Shown: positions 8,820 to 21,345 of the stretch, one piece after another | How the letters are laid out: the number at the start of each line of letters is the position of its first letter | Position numbering within the stretch: the first letter of the stretch is position 1 | DNA from: Amblyomma americanum | Taxonomy: Eukaryota > Arthropoda > Arachnida > Ixodida > Ixodidae | NCBI RefSeq assembly: GCF_052857255.1 | Contig: NC_135507.1 | Location: 78,474,850 to 78,538,849, forward strand | Reading direction: 5' to 3' | Length of the DNA: 64,000 bases | Made by a program: the position numbers and the translations under genes | The notes under the pieces: model-generated | Database searches by the model: none | What the model saw: only the letters and a program-made list of their open reading frames with translations | What the model was told of the DNA's origin: nothing

Positions 8820-11800
8820 GCCACTCGGTGATGCGGTTCCATCGAGTGGCCGCATTGGTACCAACCGTTGCCTCCACAAGCTGGTAGAACAGCGGGCTAA
8901 CGGGGTCGCATTTTTCATTGCAGCACTGAGGCTTCAATTTTGGATTTCGACGTGGCCTCTTTGTATGTCTGAAATTTACTTGACCTGAAATAAAATAATC
9001 GAAAAAGTTTTACGGCCGCGAGTGAGTTTCGAACCCGAGGCGGCGAGAACGCATACGTTTTGCTGGTTACTGCGTTAAGCGTGGCCCGCATGGAGCGTTT
9101 TTCCGGGCGATTCGCCGGCGTCGGCGGCAGCGGAGCGCTTTTTTGCCGCCGTCGACTGCCACACCGCCGCAGCCGAACATTCTGCGTCATAAAATACCAG
9201 TCTCTTGCGCTGTATTTTGGATATCGTCGTCTTCATCAGCTGCATCTATGCGCAACGGAACCGAACACTGAAACAGCACTGAAAACCGAAGTGCTAGCAC
9301 TCCTAGTTGCAACTGGCGTAACCACGCTAACTCGTCCGAAATTGATGGCAGTAAAGAATCTTCTGCAGAAATTCTGATCTCTTTTTTGGGATATTTTTGT
9401 CGGCGTGTGGAGAAACCCTTTGCCAGGACTGACACATTAGCGGTTGTAAGTTTTTTTTTGTGACAGCCTGGAGGCAAGAGTGCGTCCATGACCTTTCCGG
9501 GCCGTTTTCGCAGAGGCGCCGACTATGTCGTGCAGCTCGTGCTTCGCACCATAGGGAACAGAAACATAGAGCATCCAAAAAGCAACCATGGACTGCGCTC
9601 CACGATTCGAGGAAAAGTAAAAGGAGAAAAAACAAGAAAGACAGGCAAAGGCACAGCAGGAGACCCCTCCCCACTGTCCTTTTCTTCCTCCCTCTTACCA
9701 CCCTGCTACCGGCTGCCCGTGTAGCTCTTGAAAAAGAATTTCTCCGTACCTATGCACCTGCTCAAATCACCCTTGGCCCTTTCCGTTACCGCCTCTCCAC
9801 GTTCTTCATCCGTTTGATGCTGCGTGTTGTGCATATTGTTCCCGTAGCCTTTTTGGGAGGAACAGTGCTGAAAATTGTGCCCTAAGGGTAGGGTGGAATT
9901 CAAGCAAGTTTTGGTTAAGACGATTCCCAATTCTTGCATATTTGTTTTAAAATCAGCGACAACAGCAATGACACATCGCTTTGAGCATGCGGCTCGAGGA
10001 CGGTGTGTGATTCGTTCCGCAGTGTCGCCGTGTACCCACTGATTTCCAATGCGTAGAAGTTTTCTCGAAGCCTGGCGCTTGGTTTCTTTGAGTTGAAGTG
10101 CTCGGAAAATGGTCTTCCACCTAACATTGTGTTGAAGAAAACACTTCAACCCATTGCGCTTGGTGCGAGGTTGCCAGTGCGCCATTAAAACTAATCATCA
10201 GCAAAAGAAAACATTTCTAGGCAATGGATACCTAAGATTCTTCACTCGATGTATCATCTAAAACTGAAAAGGATGCAACGAAAACAACTCGATATGCTTA
10301 TGCTAAGGACACGCTGGTGGCAAAAACGCGTATGCAGTTAGTACGTAAAGGGTGTCTGCGAAACCTTGGCCAGTGTTCTCAGAAAGGAAGGGATGCAAAT
10401 TACACACAAGCCGGACATCATTATCGGAGGCCTCCTGTGCCACTTCAAAGACAGTCATCCCACCCCAAAAAAGGCCTAGAGGCGCCAACTCGAATGGCCC
10501 TTCCTGGGCGTACGCGCTCAGCGTCCGCGCTCTTAGCGTAAGCCGAAACCGGTCTGCGCATGCGCACTGCAGGAGACGCCAGCAAGCCTAGGTGAGGCGT
10601 CCGTGCTAGATGTCGGCATCAGCGCGCGGGCGCTCGTGTACGCGTTGGAAGGGGGGTCCGGTTTATAACAATGGAAGGATCGCCGGGCTCTCGGTGGCTC
10701 TTTTCTTCATGGCTTGAAGCTATTTCAGGTTCCCCGAACTTTTCTTCGCGGTTTAAGTTGTTCTTTCATCGCCCCCCAACCCCTTCTCTCCACGGCTTGA
10801 AATTCTCTCCGTCCGCTCGACAGGGGAAGGGAGCCAGCACCAGGAACATGGAGATGCATGGCACATTTAAAAGTCGCTGGATCGTTCCGTGGAAACGGCT
10901 CCCTCTTCTGACTCCCGCGGTTTGTGCGCTTAAAAAGCCGCGCTAACTCCCCGGGAGTCACACATCCAAGAAGTAGTAGTTTGCCAACAGATTCAGAGGC
11001 AACAACAACTGACGAGAATACAAAATGGAAGCTAAATATGTTGCCGGCCCAGCGATTGCTATCTAATTCCTAAAGCACTGGAACTGCAACCGGTGGAATT
11101 AAAAGCAAAGAGAGAGGATAGCGAAAAGTAGATAGGAGAGCGGCAGAAAAAAAAACGAGGGTAGGTTGGAACTTATGCAAAAAAAAAATATGTTCGCGCC
11201 ACTCGTGCGAAAGTGCTTATGGGTATTGTTGCACATATTCGCAACACGGTAAATTCACTGCATATTCAGGGCCGCAAGCATGTAGCGTCCTGTCGCTAAT
11301 GAATCGCGCTAGCGGCGCATTGCACAAACGGGTTGGGTGGAGCGCCGAGTCATCGTATTGGACAAAAACAGTAATCTTTTAAACATCGTGTTATCCGACA
11401 ATACATTTTTCTGTTCATTTCTTAGCAGATTTAAATTATAATCAAGAACATTTAACTAGAGTTTGACTCTTGATTGCTGCTCTGGGTAACGGCGTAGTTA
11501 CTGGCTTGCCGAACTGATGGCACACTCTTCAGAATAGTTCCCAGCATGCCACTCTATGAAGTCTTCGTTAGCGGTTCATCCTTCACGTACATCTTTGACA
11601 GAATTGCCGAAACTAGCATCGATTACAGCAATGGTAAACCCCTTCTCGACGGCGAACGATCGAATCGTGAGAAGCACTTTACCAACCTAGACAAAAATGT
11701 GAACTACCACACTACTAATTGTTACATTGGACAAATAACCTACTGGCATAAAACGCAGCATCAGGTTTGCCGCCTCTTATGTGCAACACATGCAACATTC

Positions 11801-12290
11801 ACTTCAACGCATCCTTGCTGCACTTGCACCACATCGACAAAAGATTGGAAGAGCTTTCTGCTATTGAGGCTAATAACATGAGTGTTGAAATGTAGACATT
11901 AAGACACGATTTTACAATTTTGAATGCACAGTGCAAGAACCATATACAAGTATCGGTGAGTGAGCTCTAAGTATGAGCGTCCGGGAATTACAAATTTCAC
12001 TGCTTGAACGAAAGTACCTAGAAGCTTCATTGCTTTGCACTGTTATTGCGTACGCAATTCCACTATCACCTATGCCGGTGTGGTCACTGTACGCGCTTAA
12101 TGAAAAATGTACCTGTCAAGCAAAAGAGTCTTCTTATAATTTCCTCTATATACCTCATAGAAGGCACACGCTTTCTTGTAGCATTTTATGTAGCAGCCCA
12201 TGGCCATAGCCTCCCTCCGATGGGGGCACTTTTGATAAAACTGCGCATTCGTACGGCAGGCTCAACCTCCCAAAGCAACCTACCAAAGCA
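8820..12290. other. unrecognised region with non-conserved open frames
   Basis: The longest frames here are a minus-strand one of 159 codons (10185-9706, arginine- and cysteine-containing, no known motif) and overlapping plus-strand frames at 9460-9885. None has a recognisable domain, splice border or repeat partner. A CG-rich patch lies at about 10470-10660 (GCGCATGCGCACTGCAGG). I assign no gene. Confidence 0.4.
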
Positions 12291-13671
12291 GGGACACTGT
12301 AGCAGGGCACGGCCGGAATCGAGCCGCCTCCGCTACTCGAGCCCGGCCGCGAGCAGGGACGTGTGCCTTTCCAACGCACCGAGAGAGGGCGCCACACGTT
12401 TCATGAAAAAGCTGATGATGCATGATCAATAGTGAAATAGCGCAGGAAGACTTTTACGCCATTGAAATGTAAAATACCTTATACTTCCTTAAAGGTAGGA
12501 CATTACCCTGCGTGAACCTGCTAGAGCTTGTCGATATATTTTAAAATAGGGCTGTAGTGAGCGATAAATTGAAGTCAAGTGGGTTATTTTTCAGGACCTT
12601 GCCATAGGCTCCATGCTGTCATAGATCATTGCTCATGGCAAACGCAATATGTAAGCTACATCGATGAAACTCGACTAAATGAAACTTTAAGATGCATTTA
12701 ACATCTAGGCGAGAGAGCTAATTTCTAACTGTTATGCGCGACGAAATATCAATTTTTATTTTTCGTCGCCATTGAGTTACGCGCCGCCGCGCTGCCGGCT
12801 GTCGCGAGATGGCGCGACCGGTTTTTCGAGGCGCATGGTCCAGAATCCTGGGGATGTTGAAGGGGGGATACCCCACAAGTAGATTATACTTGAGGAAAGG
12901 AGTTTGCGGCCTGTCAGTGTCCGCGGGAATCCCGACACTCTGTGGTGCCAACATCTCAGCACGACACAGCTTGAAGGAGTGCGGGCACAGCCATGATATG
13001 ACACCCCTACCGAGCAATCACCGCGAAATGGCGACGTATAAGTGCGGGTAAAGAACGCTCGTGGTGCACGAAAGTGCCCGGTATTGAAGGTGAAGAGCGA
13101 GATATATCATTATCTTAACATGAAAAGTGGCCTAATAGCGGTTATTATGAACAATATTTCCATTGCGGCAGTGGTAAGTTACTGGCAGGAAGATACCCAT
13201 ACTCGGTTGGGTACCTGGCAATCATGCCAATAGGTTTTAAAACATAGTTTCTCTACAAATTAAGGCCACTTCCGGTCTGGTGACCGGTGTCTGCGAATCC
13301 CAACATCAGAGGCGCCACAGCGAAAGGACTTTGTAGACGACTGCACGCCAAGTCAGTGGCAATGAGGGTTGCAAATCAGAGTTCGGGCTCGTGGCGTAAT
13401 TTGATGATTAAGAGAAACACCTTGAACTGGCGGATGAGATAGCAAAAAAGGAAGAATCGCATGCGGTGTCTTCTTCTGCGTTAGTTTGTGTCTCGTCTAG
13501 TCTGCGCTGGTTGACACAATTACGATAATGAGCGCCCCATTCACTGGTGCATAGGTTTTCTTGGAACTATAAATTCAAGCACCTAAGTGTTATGATACCT
13601 ATTACAGATATCCGCAAGCATCAATCTTGTAACCGGTTGCAAACATTTGTGCTGAATCAGGTCACACTCAC

Positions 13672-13985
13672 ATGATGCACCCGATGGACCAGATGTCCGC
13701 TTCGTAGCTGTAGCCCTTGATGGTCAGCATCTCGGGGTCCATGTAATTGGTGGTGCCGCAGATGGACCTCATGAGTTGCCCCTCGTAGTGTACGCGGTTG
13801 GTGAGTCCGAAGTCGGCCTCCTTGAGTTGCGAGCCTTTGGCGATGAGCAGGTTTCCTAGCTTCAGGTCTCGGTGGATGACCTGTTCCTGCACCAGGTACT
13901 CACAGGCGAGGAGCCGCTGGCGCAAGAAGTACCGAACCTCTGGCTCGGTCAGCGTCTCACGGCACTTGCGCACCTCCTCAAGAGA
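13672..13985 (-). pseudogene. polo-like kinase pseudogene exon B' (catalytic loop to DxWSIGCIM)
   Basis: Acceptor TTGTGCAG, donor GTGAGT (complement of 13671-13666). It encodes SLEEVRKCRETLTEPEVRY through the HRDLKLGN catalytic loop, DFG and ADIWSIGCIM. It has the same length (314 nt) and phase as the plus-strand exon at 41783-42096. Confidence 0.85.
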
Positions 13986-14499
13986 CTGCACAATAAATGC
14001 GGCAATGAAACCTGGGGAAGACCCTTGAAGGATAGACGCGCTTAAGAACATGACAAAGAAAATGGGGTCCCTTAGGAATTGACTAGGCACATTTAGCGCA
14101 CTTGCTCAAATCACGCAAGTCATGAGAAAGCTTGATTGAAGTAATTGCTTTTCGTGATAGAAAACACAGCGCTCACTGGAGGGCACCAGAATATTGCAGG
14201 GCTGTTTTCGAAGCAACGAAGGAAGTTTTCAGCTTTTGGCTGCGCGCTAAACTACGATTCAAGAACGCAGAATTCTCGCAGAAATTACCGCAAGAAATGA
14301 AGGCCCAAATAGACCCTGGAACAACCTAATTTTATAGCAGCGGTTTGGATGATAGACAACCCTAAATATCATCAAGCCTTCAAAAGTAATTAAGCATCGT
14401 CAGTTGTGTAGGGGACAAAAAGTAAGAAAAAAATGACGCCACATTTCTGCTGTAATGTTCTTTGGGACATTTCTGTTCGCTTTGTACAAGGATTTTTTT

Positions 14500-14640
14500 T
14501 TTGGCACTACAGTTTGCAAGACCACACCTTCCGCCGGGGTCACGCACTCAGCGATTCTCTTTCATTAATAAAGATTAAATGAATGAATGAATGAATGAAT
14601 GAATGAATGAATGAATGAATGAACGAACGAACAAAACGAA
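14500..14640 (+). mobile_element. LINE 3' end with (ATGA)n tail
   Basis: CATTAATAAAGATTAA runs straight into about eleven ATGA units (14579-14622) and a few ACGA units. This is the form of a very short 5'-truncated LINE insertion. It lies in the expanded A-B intron of the kinase pseudogene and has no counterpart in the other arm. Confidence 0.5.
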
Positions 14641-15120
14641 TGAGTGTGCTCTTGCCAGGAGCGTCGTCTGAGCATCGCTCGGAAGAATGAAAGCGCAAAC
14701 GGCTTCGTTGATTGAGCATGTTGTCTTGAAACAGCCCAAGTAACAAGAGCGAAGACGAGCCAATCCGCAGCGATTTCTTGTCTTCACTCTTGCGTGTTGC
14801 GTTCTTTCCAGACGAAAACCGCGGCCGAGTCAAGAGCGTTTTTTACGACATAATGGAGTGTATTTTGTCCCTGAGAACGCGTACCGCCTAAAGCTATAGA
14901 AAGTCTTGTATAGCATAGGCTTTCATAAAGCGGACACTAGATGATCTTCGGCAGGGAAAATTCGGTGTTGTGCAAAATGAAATACGACCGCTATGGAGAG
15001 AACTGAAACACGCCATCAATCCGGCCGCGCGTTCCGACTTGGTTTGCACGTACTCTTGCGTTCGGGCTGTCTCGCTCGCGCATGAATAATAATGGCGACT
15101 GCGATAGCAAAAATTAATGT

Positions 15121-15500
15121 GGATTAGCTCAGCTAATATAGGATTTACAAAGCGAAAGATGTCGGCGATCACTGTGTTCATTGGCGTTGGCGTTGACAAT
15201 GTTCTAGACGGCGATGGCTTTGCGGAACGGAAGGGCGCATAACTGGCTCCCTGGATATGCGGATGTCTCACTCGAGCTTTGATACATGTGGCGGTGGTGA
15301 GAGAAAGATGTGGCCTGAATGCACGAGCGCTGAACGCGTTGTGACTGACATGCAGCACTACAACAATAGCTAGGCAGCAGCGATAATTTGGTGATCAATC
15401 TCTTGTGATCAACCATTAATTGCATGCCACCTCCGAAGGTGGCAGGGAGGGCGCACTGCCTAGCCAGTGCGCGGAATGCAATCAAAGCAGGCTTTTGCAG
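15121..15500 (+). repeat. dispersed repeat, copy 2
   Basis: Homologous to 3805-4170, same orientation, diverged. It lies inside the enlarged intron of the minus-strand kinase copy and is missing from the plus-strand copy. Confidence 0.7.
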
Positions 15501-15639
15501 TTGGACACCAAAGCCACGTACACGAAAGCGAGATTGGGGTTCCCACTGACCCACGGAGATAGTTGTGCACCTTTACTTGAAAACGAATGGTTGTGCAAAG
15601 TTGTGAACGACAATGAAGTCTATGAGCGCCGTCGGCTCA

Positions 15640-15765
15640 CTCGTTTTGTTTTGTTTTTGAGGAAAGGAAATGGCACAGTAACCGTGTCACATATCTCGGT
15701 GGACACCCGAACCACGCCGTAAAGAAAGGGATAAAGGAAGGAGGGAAAGTAGAAAGAGAAAACTG
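15640..15765 (-). mobile_element. SINE 3' fragment
   Basis: Matches the 3' half of the main SINE in reverse orientation (TTTTGAGGAAAGGAAATGGC, then the purine-rich stretch). The tRNA head is missing. Confidence 0.65.
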
Positions 15766-16834
15766 AAAAATCGATTTGGAGGAAAGGTGCGGCGGAACAC
15801 CTGTGGATCGGTGCTACAAGTGGCGCATGCGCCGTAGTGAGTAGGGAGCGAGAGAGAGAGAAATATCCGCGGCGAGGCGCACGTTGTGACGTCATGTGCC
15901 TCCTCGGAGCACCGCCACGGGGAAATCCAACTTCTCGGCCAGTAAAGCTTTCGCTTTGAAAGCGTACTCGAGAGGCTGGCAGTTTAACACTTGGGGAGAA
16001 AGGTGCCTGTCAAGGTGCGGCTTCACGATAAGAAGGTATTTGTGCCATGGATGGTGAATTGCTGCCTGCGCATTGGGCGTCGCCCATAGTGACAACGCAA
16101 GCGACTCGATGATAAAGCAGAGCTTGCCAGATCTAATCGTCGGAGTGAAAGCGACATAGCAAGAAGGAAGGCCCGAAGGTTAACGGATAAGGCTCAATGT
16201 GGCTAATCTACTTGCAAAGAGAAGTGAAGGGGCCATCTAAACGACCAAGAGGATTAAAGTGCAGGGCGCTACGCATAGAAGCGAAATTAATTCTAAAAAA
16301 GGTTTCGTGCCGACAGCGCAAAATTTCACTTGTCGGTGGGTCTTCATACTGAAGAGGGCGCGATGGATGGGAGACGAGGAGCAGGCACCGCAAGCTCGGT
16401 CTATCAAGAAGAGCCGTCTTCGAAATGCGCTTGTGCTGCCTTGCTCCTCTAGTTCCATCCTGTGCTGTTCTGTATATTTTCTCTTTCTGTCTTCCGCTTT
16501 TAACGCGGGAGCATCATGCATGCATTACCCCTATGTCGTCGGCGACCGCTTGACCCTTCGCAACCGCGGAGTAGCCAGCAGGTACAGCGTTCAGGGTGGT
16601 GTCGTACGCGCGTGCGTGTGTGGGTGGTGTGTCTGGGTGGCAGTAGCACCCAGAAGAAGTAATGCTTTCGCATTCCTACTCGTAAGCAGTTTTAAGTTTG
16701 TGCCGATTTTTTTGTCTCTGGTTTCTTTAAGTTTAATACACACAAACTAGGCTGCATGGCTACTCTGTTGGTGTCCAGTCCGCGCTGTTCTAAATGTGAT
16801 CTTGCAGTCTAATTACTGCATGGATGCAACCCTG

Positions 16835-17085
16835 AGCACCGTGGTATAAGCTCAGTGGCTATGGGGCTCGGCTGCTGACCCGAAAGAAACAAGTTCCATC
16901 AAAGCCGCGGTGGTCGCTCTTTCTCGGAGGCGAAATGCAAGAGGCCAATGTACTGCGCGAAGTCAGTAACCGTTAGAAAATTGAGGTGGTCGAAATTATT
17001 CCGCAGGCCTCCGATACAGCGTTCCTCACAGCAAGAGTTGTTTTGGCACGTTAAGCACCATTAAACGAAATGAAAACGAACCTTG
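16835..17085 (+). mobile_element. diverged tRNA-derived SINE in kinase intron
   Basis: Head CCGTGGTATAAGCTCAGTGG, body GGTCGAAATTATTCCGCAGG and tail TTAAGCACCATTAAACGAAA. The tail survives alone at about 41566-41592 in the other duplication arm, so the insertion predates the duplication. Confidence 0.7.
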
Positions 17086-17166
17086 ATAACCACATCCACA
17101 TTTTTGAATTAAGGCAAAGAAATTAAGTGGAAATATATACCACCGAAAGCAGGAATGTTAACACAC

Positions 17167-17283
17167 CTGTCTTGTGCACAGCTCCGAGATGATGCACACG
17201 TTCTTGACGTCCTCAAAGTGGCTGTGGAAGCGAACGACGTGCTTTTGGCACAGGGCTCGGTGGATGTTGATTTCCTCTTCGAG
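17167..17283 (-). pseudogene. polo-like kinase pseudogene exon A'
   Basis: 117 nt, phase 0 at both ends. Acceptor TCTACAG (complement of 17284-17290), donor GTGTGT (complement of 17166-17161). It encodes helix C and the hinge region: EEEINIHRALCQKH...CIISELCTRQ. The plus-strand equivalent is 41355-41471. Confidence 0.85.
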
Positions 17284-18526
17284 CTGTAGACAACAAATTA
17301 ATTATTAACATCGCCAAAGCTTGTATTAAGCGTAAGTAAAAGAAAGAATTGCGGTGGACTACGATGCTGCTAATTTTTATTAATAAAGCGTTACGCTAAA
17401 AAGAAAGAAGCCATAACGATGATAAAGGTAATCGGTCACTAGAGCGGTATATATTGCAATACACGGCTCTACTTGTATTTGTCTTACCACAATGGAGTAA
17501 AAATTTTGTCCCCTGCTTGAGATCATCTTCTGCAGATAAAGGGTTACAGGAAAATTTATGGTGGCATTAAAAGCACAAGGAAAGACTGAAGTTTGCCGGT
17601 CTCGATACATTACCGTGTCAACGGTGTTACTTCCGACGAAAAGGGAGGTTAGATAAGCATTAGAAAACGCCAGCAAAAACAACCCACAGGGGCCGTATTC
17701 TGTAAGGACCCATTATCCTTATCGAATCTATTTGGTCCGCTTTTTAGCTGTGTGGTCGTCGAAAATCGTGAGGTAACTTCTTTGATTTCAGTGCCGCATT
17801 TTTTGACCAAAGCGAAAGCGGAGAGGCCATAAACGATGGATTAAACTTTAAGGTTCGTTTTCTGACCTCGCACATTTCTTGCGACTCGCCTCACTCACAC
17901 CTTCGTAATTCCGTAACGCATGAAAATAAAATGATTCTTTTGTGGAAAACTATTCCTCAGACGTTGAGGAGCATGATAAATATCTCGATTTTTCTCTATA
18001 CGTGCAGGACTATGTTATTTTTGTAAGAAACATTTTCATGTAACTATGCACGCATAAGTACTGATCATGTAAAAAGAACTAATCACGTCATCATACAGAA
18101 CAGGGTTTTGTGTACATGCTGGCATAAAATAATTTGCGCGCCTTCTACTCAATTATTTAAGACTTTGGGGTGACTTGACGAGGTTGTTAATTATAATTAC
18201 CCAGAACTGCACCAGGTATGGCTAAAAATAAAAGGCATTACTTAAACTAGCGTAGATATTTCATATTTGCACCAAGTTTAGTTACATATCGCATGCATAA
18301 ATATTGAAAACACTTTTCATTGCCGCGTCCCCTCTCAATCTCGCCACGTACGTGTCTACTATTAACTTGTCTGGGGCTGCTTCTTTCCAAACAAGCTTCG
18401 CGATCATGTACTGCCTCACGAAACACGACACATGCATGATGCAATGAAAAAGCTTGTGGCGTTTAGCACACTTTAGGTACGCGATTCTAAGCAGGCCAAC
18501 GCGACCGCGTAAGATTGACAAAACTT

Positions 18527-18818
18527 ACCAGACCTCTTTCTACTGGAATCAAATAATTCCGTCGGTCATATTAAGAAACAATTTAATATAAATATTAAAT
18601 GCCATGAAACGCGCCATTAAAGCATGCTGTACTATTAACAAAAGAAAGCATTCCTTGGGGGCGCGTGAACCTACCAGACTTCTTTCTACTGGAATCAAAT
18701 AATTCCGTCGGTCATATTAAGAAACAGTTTAAAATAACTATTAAATGCCATAAAACGCGCCATTAAAGCATGATGTGCTATTAACAAAAGAACGCATTCC
18801 TTGGGGGCGCGTGAACCT
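18527..18818. repeat. 146-bp tandem duplication
   Basis: Two direct copies (18527-18672 and 18673-18818), each starting ACCAGAC.TCTTTCTACTGG and ending TTGGGGGCGCGTGAACCT, differ at only a handful of positions. They are intronic with respect to the kinase pseudogene. Confidence 0.9.
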
Positions 18819-19134
18819 GCGGGCGCCCCGTGCCCACCGGCTCAAGGTGATAAATACGTGTGCAGCTACATATGTGTGTTTTTTCCTTGTGCAATAATCA
18901 GCCTACTATCCTGATGTTCAGGTGAATGAACACAGTAACTTGCATGCTATTAAATGCACTGAGTGGCAGTGCCAGTCGAATAACAGACTTCACGCTCTAC
19001 TACCGTGGCCCATCGCCTGTTAGCCAGTTTCTAAATGCTATATTTATGTGCGAGAAACCTATCGAGGCTAATTTAAATTTCGTTTTATGCTACTAAGCGG
19101 ATCCATCAGTGACGATGCAGGTCATCACATGCTT

Positions 19135-19310
19135 ATTCTGCAGTGCACAGGCATGATACAGCCGCCGATAGTTGCCACAGCTGCGGTAGGCACGGGCAGG
19201 CGCAACCTGTTTTGCCTGCCAGGCGAAAGTCGCTGCTGACATCAGCACCACCGCATCTTGGTTACGTCGCGGGGTGGAGGAGGTCTACATCCTGTCAAAG
19301 CTGGGAGACA
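19135..19310 (+). repeat. dispersed repeat, partner at the right edge
   Basis: CAGTGCACAGGC...CAGCTGCGGTAGGCACGGGC...AACCTGTTTTGCCT...GCGAAAGTCGCTG recurs in reverse complement at about 63830-64000. Together the pair defines a CG-rich interspersed repeat. Confidence 0.7.
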
Positions 19311-21345
19311 GAAGAACGAAAGAATACTCCGTCTCAAGGAGTGGCAGTCAGAGAATGGACCTTTTGCCAGTGATCCACTACCCAGCTGCCATATAGAAAC
19401 GTACCCTTCCCGTTTTCGGGTCCCCCTAATCTCCCTCGCATTTTTTCTGCGATAATTTATTTACAATGGTAGGGTGGGGTATACAGCCTGTAGTTAGAAG
19501 CAGTGTTGGTTTCGCTTAGCCAAAACAGACAAGCGTGAGTCATCTTTTGGCACACCCTGGGAACACCTTCCCTTCCGCACTTCAGCCGGCTATTCCGTAT
19601 TCCGCGTATGACTTCGTCGCCACTCGCAATACAAGCCTGGTGACCGTGTACGAGTGTGGACGCCGATTCGAGGACGCGGCCTCAGTGAAAATCTTCTTGA
19701 GCCATCATTGTTTGCGCTGTCAGTGTTTATTTTGCATTTTCTTTGCTGCTGTTGATCTTACTTTTTGTTTAAACATCAGGCTGATGCTTTTTGAGAGAAG
19801 TAATGCCGCGTAAGTGTTGTACTACTTGCTCGTTCGTGTTCGAAACCGTTGGCGCCCGCGTATACCACTTTATTACCCGAGATGCAATCAGCGTTATCTG
19901 GAAGGACTGCAGCCAGGCGCAACTATTTCGACATTATTCTGGGTTGTTTCAGATTTTTTTTAGCGCCTTATCTTGAAGGTGCCTCCTCGATTACCACCGA
20001 GCACGTTTGTTGCTATCGGCGTCGCCGAATTCTTTCACTTTATTCATCGGTGGTAGCCACTTCAGTAACTAAATTACTGCTGAAATACTTCGGTTCATGT
20101 CTCCTTCACTGACTATAATTTCACAATGGAGCAAATCAGACTTCGGTAAAAGGGTTAGATGTGTGCTTTGTAAAAGCATTGAGATCATCCTGTTGCTATT
20201 CGTGGTGACTTTGAATGAAAATTTCGCCATTGCACAAGCGACTTCCAACTGTTCTGGATAAATTTCCTATTAGTGGTTTATGTTAAGAATAATGCAAATT
20301 GCAGTTTAATAGAAGAAGAGATATACGCCTACCACGCCGACCACGTGTGCTCTTTCTGTTCATAAAAATGGCAGTACACCTTAATTCTCATGGCGTCACG
20401 GGTTTGAAAGCGAAAATTCCATAACTACAATGGTTTCCGAGAAAGTCTCATTATGCGCCCTGCTTTACTATGTTTTTATAGGTTTTACGTATTATATAAC
20501 TTTATGTATTATACATTTTATATCTGTATTTATATATCTCCCCTTCCGAGCGTTTACCCGATTGCAGTATGTGACTGTTGTCAGCTTAGTTCAGGAGGTG
20601 CGACTATGTGTGGCGCACACCGAGGCGTATATAATTTGGAGAATAGAGACGGTCGGAGAACTCTTTACTAAGCGAAACCAGTTCAGAAGCAAGACTATTT
20701 TGCCAGCCAGGCCATGAACGTTTGACATCACGTTGACATCACATCGCGTTCCTGACCGGTGCGCGACGGTTTTCAAAACGTAGGTTCGTAGCATCATGTG
20801 CCCGAAAAGAAGGCACGCTATTGGTTGGCACCATTCGTCGCGGAGCTGCAGGCAGTGGCCGCACCTGGTCGGGCGTGGCCCTTCTATTGTAGACGCCCCT
20901 CTTCCCTTATCTTGCTTCTGGAGTAAGCCTTCTGGATGCCTCAGGTCATGCAGGCTGCTGGGCTTTCCGGAGAATTGAGCTGTTTTGGGTTATCTCATTA
21001 CACCTTGACTAAAACGCCTTGCAGCTGCTGAGACTGACTCGTCTTGGGGTTCGTTGTAAGCTAGAAAGGGTACCATGGACAACCAGTACTATCTCCGCCA
21101 CTCTCAGGCTTCCTCCTAGCTCTTTAATTACGCTTTCCTGCTGTGTAGATACAACGGAAACATGCGTGACCAAATAGTAGTTAATCGTTTTCCAGGCGGG
21201 AGTCGGCGTTTTTGCATGACAAAATATATCTGTTATTAATTTCATTCGGGCAAGTTTGTTCATAGTTTGAAAACTACATTCTAGCGTCGTATGTGCTTTG
21301 TGCTTTGGCTTATTGCGCATGAGCGAACTTTTGAAAGTTTGTATG

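Larger units (their letters stand above)
12856..17283 (-). pseudogene. polo-like kinase, minus-strand copy (pseudogene)
   Basis: Three exons read on the minus strand. Exon A' (17283-17167, 39 codons) encodes LEEEINIHRALCQKHVVRF. Exon B' (13985-13672, 314 nt) encodes the catalytic core with HRDLKLGN, ADFGL and CGTTNYMDPEML. The remnant of exon C' (about 12888-12856) reads YNLLVGYPPFN and then loses register with the other arm, consistent with a deletion of roughly 35 codons. Borders of A' and B' keep GT/AG. HRD and DFG are intact, but the APE motif has become DPE. Exon 1, the glycine-loop exon and polo boxes were not found. The A-B intron is 3.2 kb here against 0.3 kb in the plus copy, because of repeats. 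I infer a pseudogene. Confidence 0.8.
12780..21345 (-). repeat. inverted segmental duplication, left arm
   Basis: Read on the minus strand, this arm aligns with about 35720-43450 on the plus strand. Matches include the upstream region (20800-21340 against 35730-36330, for example GCCGACTC.CGCCTGGAAAACGATTAAC and AAGCAAGATAAGGGAAG), the kinase exons and their introns. Homology on the upstream side stops at about 20746 (CACCGGTCAGGAACG), just before where exon 1 lies in the other arm. The arms face away from each other, with a spacer of about 14 kb. Confidence 0.8.

Noticed and set aside
9706..10185. 159-codon minus-strand frame as a protein gene
   Set aside because: No known motif, no initiation or splice context; composition like flanking non-coding sequence.
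12290..12400. Another tRNA-headed SINE on the minus strand
   Set aside because: A CGAGCCGCC-like stretch is vaguely B-box-like, but no A box, body or tail aligns with the other copies.
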